Of a DNA stretch of 64,000 nucleotides, positions 1 to 7,833 are shown one piece after another. Origin of the DNA: Agromyces laixinhei (GTDB lineage: Bacteria > Actinomycetota > Actinomycetes > Actinomycetales > Microbacteriaceae); contig NZ_CP040872.1 of assembly GCF_006337065.1 (NCBI RefSeq), forward strand, positions 248,001-312,000, read 5' to 3'. The stretch's first letter is position 1. The number at the start of each line of letters is the position of its first letter. The notes below the pieces were generated by a model that saw nothing but the letters and a program-made list of their open reading frames with translations, was not told the DNA's origin and did no database searches. The translations under genes were made by a program, and so were the position numbers.

Positions 1-2
1 TC

Positions 3-701
3 ATCGCGGGCTCCGCCTTCCTCGAGCGCTTCATGCTCGGCCTGCCCGAGGTCCCGCGCGCCGACCGGCTCGCCGTCATCGTCGCCGTCACGGCGCTCGT
101 CGCCACCGCAGTCTGGATCCTCGTGAGGCTCGCCGAGCGCGGCCGGGCCCGCACTCGACGTCGCGCCCTCGAAACCGTCGCTCGCGGCGACGTGAGCTGC
201 GGCATCCGTCGCCGTGATCTCCTGGCCGGCCTCGGCGAACTGGCAGCGGATGACTCGCGCGAGGTCAGGCTCGCTGCGCGCTTCTCCATCGTCGTCGACG
301 AGTTCGGCGTCACCTTCTGGAACGGCGGACGCCGCCCCCGGCGTGCGGCGAGCTTCGCATGGCGTGAGGTTCGCAGCATCCGCAGCGACTCGCTGGTGGC
401 CGGCGGCACGGTGCTCTCCGTGCTCGAACTGCGCGTGCGCCGCGGCGGCGTGAGCGTCGAGCTGCCGATCGTGCTGGCGGCCGAGCGCCCGGGCCGATAT
501 GCGCTTTCGGATGCACCGTTCTTCGCCGTCGTGCGCTGCTGGAAGGCGAAGCACCGCGAGGCGCTCGCCGCCGAGGGGCTCGAACTGCCTCCGCTCACCG
601 CGCCGATCCAGATCATCACGCAGGGCCAGCCCGTCGCGCAGCGCGAGTCAGTCGCGCAGGGCCGGTCCGTCGCGCAGCGCGAGATGCTCAGCACGCGGTG
701 A
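3..701 (+). CDS. Membrane-anchored hypothetical protein, probably 5'-truncated by the window edge
   Basis: The frame is open from the window edge; the first in-window ATG is at 33, but residues before it (IAGSAFLERF) read as plausible coding sequence, so the true start may lie upstream. There is one predicted transmembrane helix about 13-30 residues after that Met (LAVIVAVTALVATAVWILV), then a basic, mostly soluble domain with beta-rich patches. The tail is repetitive (VAQRES-VAQGRS-VAQREM). I do not recognise a family. The gene ends about 70 bp before the hemA promoter and does not appear to be part of the heme operon. Confidence 0.55.
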   Translation: MAGSAFLERFMLGLPEVPRADRLAVIVAVTALVATAVWILVRLAERGRARTRRRALETVARGDVSCGIRRRDLLAGLGELAADDSREVRLAARFSIVVDEFGVTFWNGGRRPRRAASFAWREVRSIRSDSLVAGGTVLSVLELRVRRGGVSVELPIVLAAERPGRYALSDAPFFAVVRCWKAKHREALAAEGLELPPLTAPIQIITQGQPVAQRESVAQGRSVAQREMLSTR

Positions 702-770
702 ACCCGGCGTCCACCACGCACCAGGGTTTCGCGCGAAGTCACCACCGGCGAATTCGAATCCGGCCAAGGG

Positions 771-776
771 TAGAAT
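771..776 (+). promoter_or_regulatory. -10 box of hemA, leaderless arrangement
   Basis: TAGAAT lies 7 nt upstream of the GTG at 784, so transcription would start at or next to the start codon. No Shine-Dalgarno is visible before that GTG and no convincing -35 is seen. The same spacing recurs at many genes in the window. Confidence 0.5.
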
Positions 777-783
777 CCCCTTC

Positions 784-2184
784 GTGCTCATCTGCCTGAC
801 CGCGAGTCACAAGAACGCCGGGTTCGACATGCTCGAACGGCTTTCAGCGACCGCGGATGCCGCAGGCCCGCGGATCCGCAGCGGTCACTCAGCCGTGCAG
901 GGCGCCGTCATCGTCGCCACGTGCAACCGCTTCGAGGCCTACCTCGACCTCGACGCGGCCGAAGGCGAGTCGCCGGTTCCCGCGGTGCACGAGGCGATCC
1001 GCTCGGTCGGTGCCGTCGCCGGACTCGAGCCCGCGCAGCTCCGCACCACGTTCGGATTCGTGCACGGCAACGCCGTCGCCGGCCACCTGTTCTCGGTGGC
1101 ATCCGGCCTCGAATCGGTCGTCGTCGGCGAGGGCGAGATCGCCGGCCAGGTGCGTCGCTCGCTCGAACGCGCCCGTAGCGAGGGCACCACGACGCCCGAT
1201 CTCGAACGGCTGTTCCAGCGCGCCTCGCAGATCTCGCGGCGTGTGAAGAACGAGACCGGCATCGGCAACGAAGGGCGTTCGGTCGTTCGCCTCGCCCTCG
1301 AACTCGCCGAGAGCCGCATCACCGATTGGGCGCAGACGCGAGTGCTGCTCGTCGGCACCGGCCGGTTCGCGGGTGCCTCGCTCGCGGCGCTCCGCGACCG
1401 AGGCGTCACCGACGTGCGCGTCTTCTCGCCCTCGGGTCGTGCCGCGAAGTTCGCCGCGAATCACGGCATCGAAGCGGTTGCTCTCCGCGATGTCGCCGCC
1501 GCGGCCGTGAGCGCCGACGTCATCGTGACGTGCACCACTGCCGAGCACCACGTCGTCGACCGGGCGCTGCTCGAGGCGGGCAGGGCGGGCCTCGAGGCAT
1601 CCGCTGCCGGCGGTGCCGCCGGTTCGCCTGTGTTCGCAGCGCGACCGCTCGGCCTCGTCGCCGAGCCGGGTGAAGCGGCGGTCGAGCGCCAGCTCGTGAT
1701 CGACCTCGGACTCCCGCGAAACGTCGCACCCGACGTCGTCGAGGTGCCGGGCGTCGAACTGCTCGATCTCGAGACGATCCGCATCCACGCACCGCTCGAG
1801 GAGTTCGGCGCGACCGATGCCGCGCGCGCGATCGTCGGCGGCGCGGCCCGGGCGTTCGGCGAAGCCCGCGACGAGCAGGATGTCGCGCCCGCCGCCGTCG
1901 CACTGCGACGCCACGTGTTCGACCTCCTCGACGGCGAGATCGAACGCGCCCGTAGTCGCGGCGACGACGACGGCCGCACCGAGGAAGCCCTGCGGCACAT
2001 GGCCGGCGTGCTGCTGCACACGCCCATGGTTCGCTCACGCGAACTCGCGCGAGCAGGCGAGCAGCGGGCCTGGATCGACGGTCTCGCCGCAGTCTTCGGC
2101 GTCGTCGCCGAAACGGATGCCGCAGAGCGCGTGTCTGGGGCACGCGATACGCTTCGTGGCGATGCACGAGAACGCCGCGCCTGA
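784..2184 (+). CDS. hemA: Glutamyl-tRNA reductase
   Basis: HemA reduces glutamyl-tRNA(Glu) with NADPH to glutamate-1-semialdehyde, the first committed step of C5 tetrapyrrole (heme) synthesis in the cytosol. The protein is 466 residues, a normal family length. The catalytic cysteine is in VATCNRFE, Cys47, at the expected position. A Rossmann-type NADPH domain follows (VLLVGTGRFAGAS), then the C-terminal dimerisation region. The GTG at 784 was chosen because it gives the family N-terminus (LICLTASHKNAGFDMLERL); the open frame runs further upstream but is unlike the family. The stop codon lies inside the start of the next gene. Other hem genes are not in the window. Confidence 0.95.
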   Translation: MLICLTASHKNAGFDMLERLSATADAAGPRIRSGHSAVQGAVIVATCNRFEAYLDLDAAEGESPVPAVHEAIRSVGAVAGLEPAQLRTTFGFVHGNAVAGHLFSVASGLESVVVGEGEIAGQVRRSLERARSEGTTTPDLERLFQRASQISRRVKNETGIGNEGRSVVRLALELAESRITDWAQTRVLLVGTGRFAGASLAALRDRGVTDVRVFSPSGRAAKFAANHGIEAVALRDVAAAAVSADVIVTCTTAEHHVVDRALLEAGRAGLEASAAGGAAGSPVFAARPLGLVAEPGEAAVERQLVIDLGLPRNVAPDVVEVPGVELLDLETIRIHAPLEEFGATDAARAIVGGAARAFGEARDEQDVAPAAVALRRHVFDLLDGEIERARSRGDDDGRTEEALRHMAGVLLHTPMVRSRELARAGEQRAWIDGLAAVFGVVAETDAAERVSGARDTLRGDARERRA

Positions 2185-3094
2185 CGACACGGCGACGGTG
2201 CCGTCGCCGAGCGATCGCGCGGCGGCTGCAGGTGCGGGCCCAGCTGCGGGTGCTGCTGCGGGCCCGGCCGCGGGTGCGGGCCCGGCTGCGGGTGCGGCCG
2301 AGGGCCCGGCTGCGGGTGCAGCTGCGGCCGCGGCTGCGGCTGCGGCCGAGGGTCCACCCGCGCTTCGTCTGCCGTTCGATGCGACTGCGCTGACCGGCGC
2401 TCCGATCACCACGGAACGTCTCGTGCTGCGGCCGCTCGAGGCATCCGATGCCCCCGATGTGTTCGAGTACCAGCGCATGCCCGAGGTGCTCAGGTACCTG
2501 CCGTGGCCTGAACGCGACCGGGCCGAGGCCTTTGCGCACACGGCGAAGCGCGCCGCCGCGCGCACGCTCGCGGGCGACGGTGACTTCTTCGTGCTTGCGA
2601 TGACGTTACCGGGTGAAGCCGCGGTCGGTGCGGGTGCGGTCGACGCCGGTGCGGGTGCGGTCGGCGCCCGTGGGGTCGACGCCGGTGCTGTCGACGCCGG
2701 TGCGGTCGACGCCGGTGGGGGTGAAGGCAGTGAGGGTGAGGGCGCCCGCGTGATCGGCGACATGATGGTGCGCGTGTCGAGCGAGAAGCACGCACAGCTC
2801 GAATTCGGCTGGGTCGTGCACCCCGATTTCCAGGGCAAGGGCTACGCGCGAGAGGCGGCCGCGGCGATCCGCGACTTCGTGTTCGAGACGCTGCGGCCGC
2901 ATCGGGTGCAGGCGTTCCTCGATGCACGCAATTCCGCATCGGCGGCCCTGTGCGAGCACCTCGGCATGCGGCGCGAGGCGACGATCCTCGAAGAGCAGTT
3001 CAACGACGGCGAGTGGCAGGACACTGCGCTCTACGGCGTGCTGCGACGCGAGTGGGCGGCGGCGCGGGTAGGCGGGCGGCGCGCGGGTTGGTAG
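2162..3094 (+). CDS. GNAT-family N-acetyltransferase with low-complexity inserts
   Basis: Probable RimJ/RimL-type acetyl-CoA-dependent N-acetyltransferase of unknown substrate. The fold starts at about residue 75 (ITTERLVLRPLEASDAPDVF) and the acetyl-CoA loop is HPDFQGKGYAREAA. The start at 2162 overlaps hemA by 23 bp; a TACGCT box lies 8 nt upstream. Two features are odd. The first 70 residues are mostly Gly-Ala-Pro repeats (GPAAGA). A second repetitive stretch (VDAGAG/VDAGAV) of about 40 residues is inserted inside the catalytic domain, between strands that are normally joined by a short loop. At 310 residues it is far longer than the usual 170-200. A later start near residue 65 is possible. 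Confidence 0.75.
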   Translation: MHENAAPDDTATVPSPSDRAAAAGAGPAAGAAAGPAAGAGPAAGAAEGPAAGAAAAAAAAAAEGPPALRLPFDATALTGAPITTERLVLRPLEASDAPDVFEYQRMPEVLRYLPWPERDRAEAFAHTAKRAAARTLAGDGDFFVLAMTLPGEAAVGAGAVDAGAGAVGARGVDAGAVDAGAVDAGGGEGSEGEGARVIGDMMVRVSSEKHAQLEFGWVVHPDFQGKGYAREAAAAIRDFVFETLRPHRVQAFLDARNSASAALCEHLGMRREATILEEQFNDGEWQDTALYGVLRREWAAARVGGRRAGW

Positions 3095-3147
3095 GCGGGC
3101 GCCGGTAGGCGGGCGGCGCGCGGGTAGGCGGGCGCGAGCAGGCGGGG
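3063..3147. repeat. Imperfect GGTAGGCGGGCG repeats
   Basis: Several copies of GTAGGCGGGCG(GCGCG) run through the last codons of the acetyltransferase gene and into the spacer before the HNH nuclease gene. The repeats encode the low-complexity C-terminus of the acetyltransferase. Confidence 0.7.
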
Positions 3148-3152
3148 GGCCA

Positions 3153-3185
3153 TTCTCCACAGGGTTATCCACAGGCTGTGGAACA
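3153..3185 (+). promoter_or_regulatory. DnaA-box-like cluster and inverted repeat upstream of the HNH gene
   Basis: TTATCCACA at 3165-3173 is an exact consensus DnaA box. TTCTCCACA at 3153-3161 is a one-mismatch direct copy 12 bp upstream, and TGTGGAACA at 3177-3185 is a degenerate inverted copy. Bases 3168-3182 form a near-perfect palindrome, TCCACAG-G-CTGTGGA. It sits 40-70 bp before the start codon of the nuclease gene. Confidence 0.5.
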
Positions 3186-3222
3186 CACGTTCGAATGTCG
3201 GCGGCTCACGAGACAATGAAGC

Positions 3223-4914
3223 ATGACCGAAACGCTCCCCGACTACAGCGGCATCGCCGCCATGTTGTCGGCGAGCGCAACCTCTCCGGGCACGTTCAGC
3301 GCCCTTGACGACCCGGCGCTCGTCGACGCCGTCGAGGCGATCACCTCCCTCAAGCACGCGGTCGAACGTGCGCAGGCCCTCGCCGCCGCCGAGATCGTCC
3401 GACGATCGAAGGTCGCGTTCGGCATCCGGGGCCTTGCACAGCGAACCGGTCACGCGAGCGCCGGCGAGTTGTTGCAGACGATCACGCATGCGACGAAGCG
3501 CGAGACGACGGCGTTGGTCGGTGTCGGGCAGATGGTCGCCGAGACCGAGGCCGCGGCCGAGCTCGACGCCGCGAGACGAATCGATCCCGAACTCGCAGCG
3601 CTGGTGCCCGAAGCTGCAACCCCCTGGTTTGCAGCGCTGGGCGCGGCGGTCACGAGCGGCGCACTCACCGTGGCGGTCGCCGACGCGATCCGATCCGGTC
3701 TTGGCGAGCCCGGCGGCGACGGCGACGATGCGGCACTCTCCGCCGCTCTCGAGACGGTCATCGGCGAGTGCCGCGAGCTGCACGCCGACGCGGCTCGGCG
3801 ATACGCACGGCAGGTGCGCGATCGCATCGACGCAGCGAGCGTGGCCGAACGCGCCGACCGGCAACGCGAGCGGCAGTTCTGGCGCGTGTGGGTCAAGCCC
3901 GACGGCATGGTGAGGGGCGAGTTCGAGCTCGATGCCGAGAGCGGCATGCTCGTGAAGGCCGTCTTCGATCAGCTCACGCATCCGCGCCGCGTCTCCGCGC
4001 CTGTGCGCCGGAGCTTCGGCGACCCGGTTCACGGTGACTCGGGGTTCGCCGAAGCGAGAGCCGCTCGCGAGCGCGATGCCGCCGACGGTCTCGTGCAGCT
4101 CCTTCGGGCGGGCGCGAGCGTCGACCCTTCACGAGTGCTCGATGCGAAGAAGCCTTCGGTACGGCTCGTGGTGAACGCGACGTCGCTCAGCTCCGGCAAA
4201 GGCTCGGGCGCGATCGAGGGGCACCCCGATCGCATTCCGCTCGGCAACATCCACGCCGGACTCTGCGAGGGCTACCTGCCGATCCTCTTCGACGAGACCG
4301 GTGCATGCCTCGACCTCGGGCGCGACGAACGGTTGTACACCCGCACGCAGAAGGCCGTTCTCGCAGTACGCGACGGCGGTTGTCTCGACCCCGACTGCAC
4401 CCGTCCACCCTCATGGACCGAGGCGCATCACATCGAGCACTGGCAGCGCGACGACGGCCGAACCGACATCGCCGACGGCATCCTGCTCTGCAGGCGAGAT
4501 CATCTCCGGTACCACAACCAGGGGTGGGAGGTTCGGCGAAGAGACTCGACCTACTGGCTCATTCCGCCGGTCGATGTCGATCCCGAGCAGACTCCCCGGC
4601 TGATGCGTTCGAAGACGCCGGCCGACATCGTCAACCCAGTCGAACCGCAGCGTTTGCCGACAATCTCGAACTGGGCGTCTGGGGCGCACGAGGCCGGCGC
4701 GTCCGGCACGTCAGGCACGCCCGGCACGTCAGGCACGTCAGGCACGCCCGGCACGTCTGGCACGTCCGGCACGTCTGGCACGTCCGGCACGCCCGGCACG
4801 CCCGGCACGTCCGGCACGTCCGGCACGCCCGGCACGTCCGGCACGCCCGGCACGTCCGGCACGCCCGGTACGAGGCAGGCCCAGGCTGAACGCGCGCTTG
4901 CGGCTCCTGGGTAG
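3223..4914 (+). CDS. DUF222 / 13E12-type protein with C-terminal HNH nuclease domain and repetitive tail
   Basis: The 563-residue protein belongs to the actinobacterial DUF222-HNH family, often present in many copies per genome; the cellular role is unknown. A helical DUF222 region covers about residues 20-330. An HNH domain (about 385-440) shows CLDPDCTRP, then [20 protein letters not shown] and YHNQGWEV, so the metal-binding and catalytic histidines are present and it may cut DNA. The last 60 residues are a Gly-Thr-Ser/Pro repeat ([11 protein letters not shown]) encoded by 9-bp DNA repeats. The ATG at 3223 is preceded by GACAAT 5 nt upstream and by DnaA-like boxes. It converges with glyS 37 bp away. 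Confidence 0.85.
   Translation: MTETLPDYSGIAAMLSASATSPGTFSALDDPALVDAVEAITSLKHAVERAQALAAAEIVRRSKVAFGIRGLAQRTGHASAGELLQTITHATKRETTALVGVGQMVAETEAAAELDAARRIDPELAALVPEAATPWFAALGAAVTSGALTVAVADAIRSGLGEPGGDGDDAALSAALETVIGECRELHADAARRYARQVRDRIDAASVAERADRQRERQFWRVWVKPDGMVRGEFELDAESGMLVKAVFDQLTHPRRVSAPVRRSFGDPVHGDSGFAEARAARERDAADGLVQLLRAGASVDPSRVLDAKKPSVRLVVNATSLSSGKGSGAIEGHPDRIPLGNIHAGLCEGYLPILFDETGACLDLGRDERLYTRTQKAVLAVRDGGCLDPDCTRPPSWTEAHHIEHWQRDDGRTDIADGILLCRRDHLRYHNQGWEVRRRDSTYWLIPPVDVDPEQTPRLMRSKTPADIVNPVEPQRLPTISNWASGAHEAGASGTSGTPGTSGTSGTPGTSGTSGTSGTSGTPGTPGTSGTSGTPGTSGTPGTSGTPGTRQAQAERALAAPG
4705..4872. repeat. 9-bp tandem repeat (GGCACGTCC/GGCACGCCC) inside the HNH gene
   Basis: About 18 near-identical 9-bp units encode (Gly-Thr-Ser/Pro)n at the C-terminus. 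Because 9 is a multiple of 3 and no unit contains a stop, all frames stay open here, which creates spurious overlapping reading frames. Copy number can change without a frameshift. Confidence 0.9.
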
Positions 4915-4951
4915 GGCACTGTCCAGCGTGAGAAGCGGCTTGCCGCGAGCG

Positions 4952-6337
4952 CTACGCGCCGATAAGGCGTGCGGCCATGAATCCCTCGAGCTCGGCGAGC
5001 GGCACGCGCACCTGCTCCATGCTGTCGCGCTCACGCACGGTCACGGCGTTGTCGTCGAGCGAATCGAAGTCGACGGTGATGCAGAACGGGGTGCCGATCT
5101 CGTCTTGACGACGGTAACGACGACCGATCGCACCGGCGTCGTCGAAGTCGACGTTCCAGTGCTTGCGCAGCGACGCCGCCACCTCACGCGCGAGCGGCGA
5201 GAGCTTCTCGTTGCGCGACAACGGCAGCACCGCGGCCTTCACCGGCGCGAGGCGCGGGTCGAGACGCAACACGGTGCGGGTGTCGACGCCGCCCTTCGCG
5301 TTCGGCACTTCTTCGACGTGGTACGCGTCGACGAGGAACGCCATGAGCGAGCGGGTCAGACCCGCCGCAGGCTCGATCACATACGGGATCCACCGTTCGT
5401 TCTTCGACTGGTCGAAGAACGAGAGTTCCTTGCCCGAGTGCTCCGAGTGCGTCGTGAGGTCGAAGTCGGTGCGGTTGGCGACACCTTCGAGCTCGCCCCA
5501 GTCACCACCGGTGAAGCCGAAGCGGTACTCGATGTCGACCGTGCGCTTCGAGTAGTGCGACAACTTCTCGGCGGGGTGCTCGAAGCGACGCAGGTTCTCG
5601 GGGTCGATGCCGAGGTCGACGTACCAGTCCCACCGGTAGTCGAGCCAGTACTCGAACCAGTGGTCGTCGGAGCCGGGCTCGACGAAGAACTCGAGCTCCA
5701 TCTGCTCGAACTCGCGCGTGCGGAAGATGAAGTTTCCGGGCGTGATCTCGTTGCGGAACGACTTGCCGATCTGCCCGATGCCGAACGGCGGCTTCATGCG
5801 CGAAGCCTGCAGCACGTTGGCGAAGTTCGTGAAGATGCCCTGGGCGGTCTCGGGGCGAAGGTAGTGGAGCCCGGATTCATCCTGAACCGGACCAAGGTAG
5901 GTCTGCAGCATCATGTTGAAGTCGCGAGGCGGGGTCCACTGACCGCGAGTACCGCAGTTCGGGCAGGCGATGTCGCCCATGCCGTTCTCTGGGGCACGGC
6001 CCTTCTTGGCTTCGAAGGCCTCGAGCAGGTGGTCTTCGCGGAACCGCTTGTGGCAGTGCAGGCACTCGACGAGCGGGTCGGTGAAGACTCCGACGTGCCC
6101 CGACGCGACCCAGACCTGCTTCGGCAGGATGACGCTCGAGTCGAGACCGACGACGTCGTCGCGGCCGGTGACCATGTACCGCCACCACTGCCGCTTGATG
6201 TTCTCCTTGAGCTCGACGCCGAGAGGCCCGTAGTCCCACGCGGAACGGGATCCGCCGTAGATCTCACCTGCCTGGAAGACGAAGCCCCGGTGCTGGGCGA
6301 GCGCGATGACGGATTCGAGACGGCTGGGTGCGGCCAC
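4952..6337 (-). CDS. glyS: Glycine--tRNA ligase, single-chain class II
   Basis: Charges tRNA(Gly) with glycine. The 461-residue length equals the usual bacterial alpha2-type enzyme. The N-terminus [20 protein letters not shown] and motif 1 region [16 protein letters not shown] are diagnostic, followed by PNCG and FRNEITPG. A CxxC pair at HCHK and a second at CPNCG suggest the usual zinc site. The GTG at 6337 was chosen because GGAG lies 6 nt upstream and it gives the family length; the frame stays open 26 codons further upstream. Monocistronic and convergent with the HNH gene. A TAGGAT box near 6455 on the minus strand may be its -10. Confidence 0.93.
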   Translation of the reverse strand: MAAPSRLESVIALAQHRGFVFQAGEIYGGSRSAWDYGPLGVELKENIKRQWWRYMVTGRDDVVGLDSSVILPKQVWVASGHVGVFTDPLVECLHCHKRFREDHLLEAFEAKKGRAPENGMGDIACPNCGTRGQWTPPRDFNMMLQTYLGPVQDESGLHYLRPETAQGIFTNFANVLQASRMKPPFGIGQIGKSFRNEITPGNFIFRTREFEQMELEFFVEPGSDDHWFEYWLDYRWDWYVDLGIDPENLRRFEHPAEKLSHYSKRTVDIEYRFGFTGGDWGELEGVANRTDFDLTTHSEHSGKELSFFDQSKNERWIPYVIEPAAGLTRSLMAFLVDAYHVEEVPNAKGGVDTRTVLRLDPRLAPVKAAVLPLSRNEKLSPLAREVAASLRKHWNVDFDDAGAIGRRYRRQDEIGTPFCITVDFDSLDDNAVTVRERDSMEQVRVPLAELEGFMAARLIGA

Positions 6338-6534
6338 GGTGGCTCCAATGGTCCTGGGATCGGGCGAACGCCGAAAGCGGGCGAACGCCGAGACGGGCAA
6401 ATACCGAACCGGCAAATGCCGAAGCTGCGAATGCCGGAAATCGACACGGTGTCACCATCCTACGGGCGGTCGCGACCGCGAACGATCCCTCGATCGGTAC
6501 GCTGGCGCCAACACGACTCGGCTGAGGGGGCTGC

Positions 6535-7833
6535 GTGCGATTCGTACTCGAACTCGATGTGATCGACGGACCCTTCCTCATCGCGATGTACGCGCTCGCG
6601 GCGATCGTGCTCGTGTACCTGCTCTTCCGGGGACCCGGCTGGGCGTGGGTGCTCACCGTCATCATGCTGCTCATCCTCGGCTCGCTCATCGGCATCGCCG
6701 TGCTCTGGATCGGCGTGAACGTGCTCGACTCGTTCGGAGGCCCGGTCGATGACTCCGCCTGGTTCTGGGTGCCGGCGGCGTTCGCCGGCATCACGGTCGC
6801 GATCTGGAACCTCTGGCACTCGCGGTGGTGGCGCAAACTCATCGCCGTGCTCGCGATCCCGCTGTTCGCCGCGACCGCCGCGCTCGGCGTGAACGCCGCA
6901 TACGGGCTGAGTCCAACGCTCGGCTCGATGTTCCACATCTCCACGGCCGACACGATCGACCCGCCGATGCCCGACCCGGCGACGATCGTCGACCCGACCG
7001 AGCCGCTGTACGCGACGTGGGTCCCGCCGGCGGACCTGCCGGCAACCGGCGAGATCGGCATCGTGCAGGGCGGCGTGCCGAACACGGTGTCGGGGTTCGC
7101 AGCCCGACCGGCGCAGATCTACCTGCCTCCGGCCGCACTCGTGGCGGATGCCCCGCGCCTTCCCCTCGTCATCATGATGATGGGCCAGCCCGGCGACCCC
7201 GATGCGAGCTTCATCGGCGACGTGCTCGACGAGTTCGCCGCCGAGCACGACGGACTCGCGCCGATCGCCCTGGTGGTCGACCAGCTGGGCGACCCGAGCG
7301 ACGACCCGCTCTGCCTCGACAGCAGTCTCGGCAAGGTCGAGAGCTATGTCATGCTCGACGTCGTGCCGTGGGCGAAGCAACGCCTCGGCGTACTTCAGGG
7401 CCGCCAGTACACGACCGTCGCCGGCTACTCGAACGGCGGCGGTTGCGCAGCGTACTTCGGCGCGAAGTACCCTGACGTCTTCGGCAACCTGCTCGCCGTC
7501 TCGCCGGTCGAGTACCCGGGCGCCGAGCACCCCGACGACGTTCTGGCCGAGGTCTTCGACGGCAACCAGGTCGCCTACGACATGGTGAAGCCCGCGAACA
7601 TCATGGCCGCGAAGGCCCCCTACCCCGACTCGGTCGCCGTCTTCACGGTCGGCGAGGGCGACAGCGCGTTCGTGGGCGGCACCGAACGGCTGGCGGATGC
7701 CGCGACCGCCGCCGCCATGCAGACGACCCTCTTCCTCGTGCCCGGCGCAGACCATGACGTCGTGGCCCTCACCGGCGGGCTCGGAAAGGGCTTCGACGTG
7801 CTCGCACCCAGACTCGGATTGGCGGCCCCATGA
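6535..7833 (+). CDS. Membrane-anchored alpha/beta-hydrolase (putative esterase family)
   Basis: Four hydrophobic helices occupy roughly residues 10-125 and anchor the protein; the rest should face outside. The C-terminal domain resembles the putative esterase family (D-type mycolyltransferase-like fold): the nucleophile elbow is GYSNGGG with Ser299, an aspartate lies in the VFTVGEGDS strand, and the histidine is in GADHDVV. The GTG start has GAGGGGG upstream. It overlaps the next gene by 4 bp (ATGA), so the two are translationally coupled. Its position next to a lipid aminoacyltransferase and a polysaccharide deacetylase suggests a role in cell-envelope modification; the substrate is unknown. 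Confidence 0.8.
   Translation: MRFVLELDVIDGPFLIAMYALAAIVLVYLLFRGPGWAWVLTVIMLLILGSLIGIAVLWIGVNVLDSFGGPVDDSAWFWVPAAFAGITVAIWNLWHSRWWRKLIAVLAIPLFAATAALGVNAAYGLSPTLGSMFHISTADTIDPPMPDPATIVDPTEPLYATWVPPADLPATGEIGIVQGGVPNTVSGFAARPAQIYLPPAALVADAPRLPLVIMMMGQPGDPDASFIGDVLDEFAAEHDGLAPIALVVDQLGDPSDDPLCLDSSLGKVESYVMLDVVPWAKQRLGVLQGRQYTTVAGYSNGGGCAAYFGAKYPDVFGNLLAVSPVEYPGAEHPDDVLAEVFDGNQVAYDMVKPANIMAAKAPYPDSVAVFTVGEGDSAFVGGTERLADAATAAAMQTTLFLVPGADHDVVALTGGLGKGFDVLAPRLGLAAP

Noticed and set aside
3165..3173. Replication origin
   Set aside because: One perfect and two poor DnaA boxes with no AT-rich unwinding region and no dnaA, dnaN or gyrB nearby are not enough.
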